Below, piece after piece: positions 58,266 through 64,000 of a stretch of DNA of 64,000 nt (positions are counted from its first letter, which is position 1; the number at the start of each line of letters is the position of its first letter). Below the pieces are notes generated by a model, which was not told the DNA's origin, did no database searches, and was given only the letters and a program-made list of their open reading frames with translations. The position numbers and the translations under genes were made by a program. Source of the stretch: Gluconacetobacter aggeris (lineage in GTDB: Bacteria; Pseudomonadota; Alphaproteobacteria; Acetobacterales; Acetobacteraceae); assembly GCF_014174395.1 (NCBI RefSeq), contig NZ_JABEQD010000014.1, positions 35,271 through 99,270 of the forward strand. The letters are read 5' to 3'.

Positions 58266-60704
58266 TCAGAACTGGGCGCTCAAGGTCAGGAAATACATGC
58301 GCGGGGCGATCGGGAAGGCGGTATACTGGCTCGAAGCGTTGGAGGTGTTCAAGGTCGACCAGCCACGCGTGTTCGTCAGGTTGGTGATGTTGCCCTGTAC
58401 TTTCAGCCCGCGCACATGCGGGATGCCGTGGATGGTGTAACCGGCATTGAGGCTGAACAGCGCGTAGCTGCTGGCATGCAGGTCGTTGGTGAAGGTGGTG
58501 TAGCGCCGGCCGATCACGTCGCCGATGAACTGGGCGTTGAAGGCGCCCCAATCGGTCGAGGCCACGAATTTCTCGGTCCAGTCGGGAACGCCGGCGACAT
58601 TCTTGCCCGCCGTGGGAACGATGGTGGTGCCGTTGGAATAATTGTCGTTATAGACGGATTTGTTGTACGACAGCGCGTTGTAGAACGAGAAATGCGGGCC
58701 GAACTGCGCGGTGAAGGAGAAATCCATGCCGTCGGTCGTGACCGAGCCGACATTGGTCAGGATGGTGGCGCTGCCGACGATCGAGGCCAGGTTGGGCGAG
58801 GACGAGACCGCCAGCAGGCGGTTCGAGAAATGGACGTGGTAATATTCGAGCTGCCCGCCGAGATGCGTCAGCGGCCCGAAGGAGAGGGCGCGGTTGGTCC
58901 GCAGGCCGGTCTCATAGGTCCAGGCGGTTTCGGGCTTGCCGTGCTCGCGGAAATTGTCGAACGCCTGCTGGCTGGTCACGCCCCAGGGCGTTGCGTTGCC
59001 ATAGCCGGCATCCTGGAACGAACGCATGTTTTCCTGGATGTTCGCGAACCATTCCTCGTTCGGCGTGATGTTCCACAATGCGCCGAACGCGGGCAGGAAC
59101 GGCCGGACGGCGGCGATGGTACCGCCGGGCACGGTGATCGCCGTCCTGGGTGACAGCGAGCCCGGCAGGCCCGCCACCGGCAGCGTGCCGTTGGTGTAGA
59201 CCAGTTCGGACTTGAAGCCGGCATTCAGGGTGAAATGCTTCGAGACCTGCCAGGAATCCTGCAGGTGCGTGACCCAGTTATTGGTGTAGAAATAGTTGGT
59301 GTACTGGTGGATCAGCGGGTTCTGCTGCCGGTCGTAGGGCGTGGTGGGGTTGGTGGCCGAGAACGGGTACCAGCGCCGGGCCTGCGTGTTGTTGTTGCGC
59401 TCGTACCAGCCGCCCAGTTCGATATGGTGCCGGCCCAGGTGATAGCGCAGCGTCGAGAGCAGCCCGCCGCGATTGTCCCAATATTCGGTCGTGCGCGTCG
59501 CCATGCCGCTTCCGCCGAACACCTGCGAGAGCTGGGAGGCCGTGTTGTCGGGAAAATAGGCGCCGAACAGGGTCGGCAGGCCCGCCGCCGTGATCGGGCC
59601 GGCCACCACGCCCTCGCCGAGGTCATGATGGTAGTAGATCTGGTTGTCCCAATGCAGGTTCGACGAGAAATCGTGCGACCATGTGGCGTAGGCCAGGAAA
59701 TCCTGGCGCTGGGCGGCCGAATAGTAGTTGCGGTAATTCAGGCCGGCTGCCTTGTAGGCCGCTGAATTGTTGTAATAATTGATGGCTTCCTGAAGGTTCG
59801 GATACATGAACGGGCGCTTGTAGAGCGAGCCGCCCGCGGGTTCGACGATACCGTCCTCGTTCGGTTCGATCTTGTCCGACCAGTCGAAGAAGGCGGTCAT
59901 CCGGTCATGGTCGCCCTGGTGGACGAACTTGGCGTTGACCTGGTTGCCGCCCTGATGGCCGGCGAAATCCCATGCCCGCGCATCCTGCCGCGCCCAGGCC
60001 ACATAGGCCGCATTGCCGTTGCCGAAATCGCCGGTGTCGATGCGGGCGAAGGTGCGGAAGGTCGACCAGCTTCCGAAGGTCTGCGCCAGTTGGCCGCCGG
60101 CGCGATGGGCCGGGTCCTGCGTCTGGAATTGCAGGGTGCCGCCCAGATTGCTGGTCGAGGCCGTGCCCAGCGCGCCGGCGCCGGTGGCGACGGAAGCCGC
60201 GCCGATGATTTCGCTGATCGCGGCGCGCTGGGGGGTCAGGCCGTTGAAATTGCCGTAGGCCTGGTCGCCCAGCGGTACCCCGTCCAGCGTGAAGCCGAGC
60301 TGGTTCTGGTTGAAGCCGTGGATGAAGAGCGACGAATTCTGCTCGTTATTGCCCCAGGGATCGGCATTTTCGAACACCACGCCGGGCAGGATTTCCAGCG
60401 CCTTGACCGGGTTGATGCCGGGTAGGATGCGCTGCATCTCGACATGGCCGACGCTCTGTTCCGAACGGGTGCGGCGGGCGGTGGAGATGATCTGCTCGGC
60501 GGCCGGGGGGGCGGCTGGAGCGGCAGCCGGTTTCGCCGCGCGTGCCGCGCGTACCGGGTGGGTGACGGCCGGTGGCGCCGTGTCGGCCGGGGCGGCGTTG
60601 GCGGCCGAAAGGCCGGCACCCAGGGCCAGCAATGTGGTGCCGAGCAGCAGGCGGCGGCCATGCGTGGCGTGGACGGAACGGGAGGAAAATACATGGAAAG
60701 ACAT
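58266..60704 (-). CDS. TonB-dependent receptor paired with GlpQ
   Basis: An 812-residue receptor. MSFHVFSSRSVHATHGRRLL opens an extended signal peptide cleaved near ANAAP; about 45 Ala/Pro residues follow. The plug has EQIISTARRTRSEQSVGHVE, VKALEILPGVVFENADPWGN and GFTLDGVPLGDQAYGNFNG; the barrel ends in Phe (YFLTLSAQF). The start is uncertain (60776 is also in frame). The GlpQ gene follows 10 bases downstream, so glycerophosphodiesters or another phosphate ester are plausible ligands. A promoter region of about 215 bp separates it from the divergent MarR gene. Confidence 0.9.
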   Translation of the reverse strand: MSFHVFSSRSVHATHGRRLLLGTTLLALGAGLSAANAAPADTAPPAVTHPVRAARAAKPAAAPAAPPAAEQIISTARRTRSEQSVGHVEMQRILPGINPVKALEILPGVVFENADPWGNNEQNSSLFIHGFNQNQLGFTLDGVPLGDQAYGNFNGLTPQRAAISEIIGAASVATGAGALGTASTSNLGGTLQFQTQDPAHRAGGQLAQTFGSWSTFRTFARIDTGDFGNGNAAYVAWARQDARAWDFAGHQGGNQVNAKFVHQGDHDRMTAFFDWSDKIEPNEDGIVEPAGGSLYKRPFMYPNLQEAINYYNNSAAYKAAGLNYRNYYSAAQRQDFLAYATWSHDFSSNLHWDNQIYYHHDLGEGVVAGPITAAGLPTLFGAYFPDNTASQLSQVFGGSGMATRTTEYWDNRGGLLSTLRYHLGRHHIELGGWYERNNNTQARRWYPFSATNPTTPYDRQQNPLIHQYTNYFYTNNWVTHLQDSWQVSKHFTLNAGFKSELVYTNGTLPVAGLPGSLSPRTAITVPGGTIAAVRPFLPAFGALWNITPNEEWFANIQENMRSFQDAGYGNATPWGVTSQQAFDNFREHGKPETAWTYETGLRTNRALSFGPLTHLGGQLEYYHVHFSNRLLAVSSSPNLASIVGSATILTNVGSVTTDGMDFSFTAQFGPHFSFYNALSYNKSVYNDNYSNGTTIVPTAGKNVAGVPDWTEKFVASTDWGAFNAQFIGDVIGRRYTTFTNDLHASSYALFSLNAGYTIHGIPHVRGLKVQGNITNLTNTRGWSTLNTSNASSQYTAFPIAPRMYFLTLSAQF

Positions 60705-60919
60705 GGGCGGGGTCGCTGTTCTTTCGTCGCCGGTGTGGTTTCCCCCTTCATTGGCGCCTGATTGGCGGATTTTCATGTGAAGCTTTGAAGACGATGCAGC
60801 GCGGTCACACCGCAAAAATTAACGTTTCCGTGAAGGGAAAGCCGTTTGGGGCTGGACAATCTGCGGCCATACAATTAATGGGCATGGCAATTATTTTGAT
60901 GAAAACGTAAGCGGCAGGC

Positions 60920-61447
60920 ATGACCGACGGAAACAGGCCGCAGGCGACGGGTCTGCGCGCGCTCCTCAATATCGACGAATCCCCATTTCCCGGCATGTCC
61001 GTCACCTTTCGCGTCATGCGGCTGGGTGCGGTGTGGCGTACGCGGCTGGAGCGGGAGCTGAAGCCGACGGGAATGACCGTCGCGGGCTTCCGGCCCATGG
61101 TCTATCTGATGATGATGCAGGAGGGCACGTCGCAGCGGGAGCTGGCGGCGGCGCTGGATACCGATACGTCGGCGCTGGTGCGGGTGCTGGACCTGCTGGA
61201 GGCGGCCGGTCTGGTGGAGCGCCGGCCCGATTCCGTCGACCGGCGGGCCAACAACCTGTTCATCACCGATGCCGGGCGGCGCAAGTGCCGCGCGTTCCAC
61301 GAGATCGGGGCGCGGGTGGAGGCCGAACTGACGGAGGGCCTGTCGGCCGGGGAGATCGTGGAACTGGTGGCGCGGCTGGAGCATGTGCTGGCCAATGCCG
61401 CGCGGCCGCCGGCCGCCGACATGCCCGCTGGCGGCGAGGCGGCGTGA
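60920..61447 (+). CDS. MarR-family transcriptional regulator
   Basis: A 175-residue protein with the MarR winged helix: GMTVAGFRPMVYLMMMQEGT, SQRELAAALDTDTSALVRVL (recognition region), ERRPDSVDRRANNLFITDAG (wing). The C-terminus is helical and dimerising. It overlaps the FUSC pump gene as GTGA, so regulator and efflux genes are one operon. MarR repressors of this arrangement usually sense the aromatic or phenolic compound that is pumped out. Confidence 0.93.
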   Translation: MTDGNRPQATGLRALLNIDESPFPGMSVTFRVMRLGAVWRTRLERELKPTGMTVAGFRPMVYLMMMQEGTSQRELAAALDTDTSALVRVLDLLEAAGLVERRPDSVDRRANNLFITDAGRRKCRAFHEIGARVEAELTEGLSAGEIVELVARLEHVLANAARPPAADMPAGGEAA

Positions 61448-63654
61448 CGATCACTATCCCTTCACGCATGCTGCCGGCCTTCCTGGCCGGCGATGCGCAG
61501 TGGCGCGAGACGGTGGGGCGCGCGGCCTTCTGCGCGCGGACCTTCGCCGCGATCGGGCTGGCCCTGTCCTGCTCGTTCTTCTTCCAGCTCGAATCCCCGA
61601 TGTCGTCGGTGACGACGGTGATGATCGTGGCCAATCCCACGGTCGGCGCGCTGATGGCCAAGAGCATGTGGCGCATCATCGGCACCCTGCTGGGGGCTAC
61701 GATCAGCATCGCGCTGATGGCGGTCGTGGCGCAGTCGCCGGTACTGTACACGATGTTGCTGGCGGTGGCAGTGGCCTTCGCCTGCCTGGTCGCGACCTTC
61801 CTGCGGCTGTTCCGCGCCTATGCCGCCGTGCTGACGGGCTATACGATCGTGATCGTCGCGGCGCCGTCCTATGCCGATCCGGACGGTATCTTCCTCAGCG
61901 CCATGGCGCGGCTGTCGGCGGTGACGGTCGGCATCGTCGCGACGGCGGTGGTGTTCATGACCAGTTCGGTGCGCCGTCCCGACCGGATCATGACGCAGGT
62001 GGGGCAGATGGTGCGCGACGTGATCGCCTATGCCATGGAATTTCATCGCTTCCAGTATGCCGGCGGCCGTTCGCCGGACGCGCCGACGAAGGATGCGGTG
62101 GTGCTGGGCGGGTTCCGCACCCTGCCGTTGCCGCTGAACGACCGGCGGGGCGCGCTGCTGGCGCGGATCAACGGGCTGATGTCGTCGGTGGAATATGCGG
62201 CGGCCGATACGTACGAGATCTCGCGCCGGGTGAATGCGCTGCGGGTGGGGTTGAGCGGGCTGGCGGGCGTGGTCGCCACCTATCATCCGCTCTGGCACGA
62301 CCTGGAGAACGACGCGGCGTCGATGCGCGGCCTGCACGCGCGCGTCGCGTCCCTGATGGAAGAGATCCTGGCGCTGACGGGGCAGATGGACTGGATGGAC
62401 GATCCGCGCGCGGTGCTCTCCGTGCTGGGCAGCGCGCTGGACGCGCTGGCGGCGGCCGAGCGGGCGGAGCAGGACATCGCGATGCTGTCGGCGATCGACA
62501 ATATGCGCGACGTGCTGGTGCAGGTCGATGCCGTGGTGCGGATGCTGGGGGCGCCGTCCATGCCGCGCCGGGTACGGCTGCGCTGGTTCCTGGACTGGCC
62601 GACGGCCCTGCGCAACGGCGCGCGCGGCGGGGTGATCGCGCTGCTGGCGGGGCTGCTGTGGTACGTGCTGCACTGGAGCGCCGGGCCGATGCTGATGCTG
62701 TATATCGTCGCGGCGTCCAGCCTGGTTGCGACCACGCCTTCGGCCTCGCGCTCCAGCGTGCTGATGGCGGCGGGCACCGCGCTGTCGGTGCCGGCGGGGA
62801 TTGCGTGCCATATGCTGGTGCTGCCGCGCATCGACGGTTTTCCGCTGCTGTGGTTTGCGCTGTGCATGTTCCTGGCGCCGGGCATATGGTTGCAGTTCAG
62901 CCCGCGCTACGGGATCGGGGCGTTCGGCTATGGCGTGTTCTTCGCCGCGATGCTCGATGTGTCCAATCCCATGCATTACAACGATATCGCGCTGACCAAT
63001 ACGTGGCTGGCCTTTCTGGTGGCCAGTGCGCTGCTGGTACTGGGCTTTCGCGTCATCCTGCCGCCCGACGACCGGCTGGATGCGGCGCGGCTGGTGGGCT
63101 CGCTGTCGCGGGCGCTGCGGCGGCTGGCGCTGGTGCTGCCTGTGGCGCCCGAGAACTGGATCGTGTGGGAAGGATTGCAGATCCAGAAGATCTGGCGGCT
63201 GGCGATGCGCCTGTCGGTGGGCGTGATGCCGGCCGAGCGGCAGGCCTATACCGATGCCGCGCTGGGGGCGGTGTCGCTGGGGCGGCTGGTGGTGCGGGCG
63301 CGGCGGATCGCGGACCTGCCGGCGCTGGGCACCGCGGATGCCCAGGCCATGCGCGCCGCGCTGCGTGGCTTCGACGGTCTGCTGCGCGACCCCGAAGCGA
63401 CGGCGCGCGGGCTGGTGGAGGCGGCGCAGGCGATCCTGGACCGTGCCGGCCCGGGCGAGGACGGGCTGGCGGCGCGGCGGGGAGTCGCCTGCCTGCGACA
63501 GGCGGCATATATCCTGCGGGCGGTGCCCGGTTTCTTCCATCGCCACGGCCCGCTGCAACTGTCGCCGGAGATGCCGGACGCGCATCGGCCGCTCGATGCG
63601 CCGGTGCCGGTCTATACGCCGCTGCTGGGTCGCGCGCGGCGTCAGCCCGGGTAA
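61444..63654 (+). CDS. FUSC-family aromatic acid efflux protein (AaeB-like)
   Basis: A 736-residue inner-membrane protein with two hydrophobic blocks (residues about 30-170 and 390-550), each of about five or six helices, separated by a cytosolic helical region. SSVTTVMIVANPTVGALMAK and RIIGTLLGATISIALM in block 1, and PMLMLYIVAASSLVATTPSA in block 2, fit the FUSC/AaeB family. It exports aromatic carboxylic acids together with an AaeA-type fusion protein, whose gene starts at 63890. GTG start overlapping marR. Confidence 0.9.
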   Translation: MTITIPSRMLPAFLAGDAQWRETVGRAAFCARTFAAIGLALSCSFFFQLESPMSSVTTVMIVANPTVGALMAKSMWRIIGTLLGATISIALMAVVAQSPVLYTMLLAVAVAFACLVATFLRLFRAYAAVLTGYTIVIVAAPSYADPDGIFLSAMARLSAVTVGIVATAVVFMTSSVRRPDRIMTQVGQMVRDVIAYAMEFHRFQYAGGRSPDAPTKDAVVLGGFRTLPLPLNDRRGALLARINGLMSSVEYAAADTYEISRRVNALRVGLSGLAGVVATYHPLWHDLENDAASMRGLHARVASLMEEILALTGQMDWMDDPRAVLSVLGSALDALAAAERAEQDIAMLSAIDNMRDVLVQVDAVVRMLGAPSMPRRVRLRWFLDWPTALRNGARGGVIALLAGLLWYVLHWSAGPMLMLYIVAASSLVATTPSASRSSVLMAAGTALSVPAGIACHMLVLPRIDGFPLLWFALCMFLAPGIWLQFSPRYGIGAFGYGVFFAAMLDVSNPMHYNDIALTNTWLAFLVASALLVLGFRVILPPDDRLDAARLVGSLSRALRRLALVLPVAPENWIVWEGLQIQKIWRLAMRLSVGVMPAERQAYTDAALGAVSLGRLVVRARRIADLPALGTADAQAMRAALRGFDGLLRDPEATARGLVEAAQAILDRAGPGEDGLAARRGVACLRQAAYILRAVPGFFHRHGPLQLSPEMPDAHRPLDAPVPVYTPLLGRARRQPG

Positions 63655-63662
63655 TAAGCGGC

Positions 63663-63857
63663 ATGCTGAGCGAATTCGACCTGCATGGCGTGTTCCTGGC
63701 GCCGCTCGCGGTCTATGCGCTGGCGGCGCTGGTGCCCAGCATCGCGATCCGCGCGGTGCTGGCATGGTGTGGAGGCATGCGCCTGTTCTGGCATGTCGCG
63801 CTGTTCGACCTGGCGCTGTATTTCTGCACGCTCTGCCTCCTGATCCGGTACGTCTGA
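63663..63857 (+). CDS. DUF1656 small membrane protein (AaeX-like)
   Basis: A 64-residue protein with two hydrophobic helices: EFDLHGVFLAPLAVYALAAL and RLFWHVALFDLALYFCTLCL. LDLHGVFLxP and the terminal Y-x-(C)-x-L pattern are typical of DUF1656/AaeX, encoded next to AaeA/AaeB pumps. It lies 8 bases after the pump gene. Its role in the efflux system is unknown. Confidence 0.9.
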   Translation: MLSEFDLHGVFLAPLAVYALAALVPSIAIRAVLAWCGGMRLFWHVALFDLALYFCTLCLLIRYV

Positions 63858-63889
63858 AGTACCGGCAACGAAAAGATCCGAGCCCCCCG

Positions 63890-64000
63890 ATGCCTCTTTT
63901 GCGTACCCTGATCCGTGTGGTCCTGACCCTGAGCGTCGTTGTGCTGGCGATCGTTCTGGGGGTGACCCTTTGGGACACGTATATGATTGCCCCATGGACG
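63890..64000 (+). CDS. HlyD/AaeA-type membrane-fusion protein, N-terminal part
   Basis: The first 37 codons of a gene that runs off the window. They encode an N-terminal membrane anchor (LIRVVLTLSVVVLAIVLGVT) followed by LWDTYMIAPWT, which matches the start of AaeA/EmrA-type fusion proteins (W..Y...PWT). It would link the FUSC pump to an outer-membrane channel. Position in the operon (regulator, pump, DUF1656, fusion protein) supports this. Confidence 0.85.
   Translation, partial: MPLLRTLIRVVLTLSVVVLAIVLGVTLWDTYMIAPWT

Noticed and set aside
61462..63978. 838-codon minus-strand frame opposite the FUSC pump
   Set aside because: It is a His/Arg/Gln-rich shadow with no hydrophobic pattern. The plus-strand gene has clear membrane helices and operon overlaps.

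Overview
The window reads as high-GC alphaproteobacterial chromosome. The most likely source is an acetic acid bacterium (Acetobacteraceae, Gluconacetobacter/Komagataeibacter-like). The reasons are the GC-rich codon use, periplasmic oxidase plus cytochrome c genes, several Ala/Pro-rich TonB receptors, and AT-rich hairpin repeats between genes. This assignment is inference; no rRNA or other marker gene is present.

Layout. (1) 1-1.5 kb: the end of an SDR gene, a cold-shock protein gene and a decayed GAF-domain pseudogene. (2) 1.5-18.8 kb: a head and tail assembly block of a short-tailed (P22-like) phage, all on the + strand: TerS, TerL, portal, a GroES-like co-chaperonin, scaffold, decoration and major capsid proteins, an internally duplicated gp4-like protein, a giant gp10-like protein and several tail-associated proteins. 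(3) 18.9-29.9 kb: bacterial accessory genes: nitroreductase, methyltransferase, a GH32 fragment, an FtrA-like regulator with a rhodanese, a CobW-family zinc chaperone with a DUF1826 gene behind a Zur-like box, and a TonB receptor. (4) 30.3-40.4 kb: a coherent set for scavenging peptidoglycan amino sugars and D-amino acids: DadA-like dehydrogenase, two S12 serine hydrolases, a MurK-like kinase, NamZ (DUF1343), an SSS transporter, MurQ, a GntR regulator and NagB. (5) 40.5-45.9 kb: the phage block resumes on the same strand with a GNAT-like protein, an ejection-protein candidate, a collar/tail fibre, a membrane protein, an endolysin, a second membrane protein and a papain-like protein. (6) 46-64 kb: ordinary chromosome: desaturase, LysR/SDR/LysE, a TonB receptor, a flavin amine oxidase with cytochrome c, an AI-2E family permease, a TonB receptor with GlpQ, and a MarR-controlled AaeB/AaeX/AaeA-type efflux operon that runs off the end.

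The most striking point is that about 22.6 kb of apparently intact phage morphogenesis and lysis genes is split in two by about 21.7 kb of bacterial genes. No integrase, repressor or replication gene is visible. Either a prophage was broken by rearrangement, or the structural genes are kept as a particle-forming (GTA-like) locus; the window alone cannot decide. Three dispersed repeat families mark the phage block and its surroundings: a 156-160 bp near-palindrome (three copies), a composite AT-rich hairpin cassette (three copies, one inverted) and a small two-hairpin element (two copies, one carrying a nested insert).
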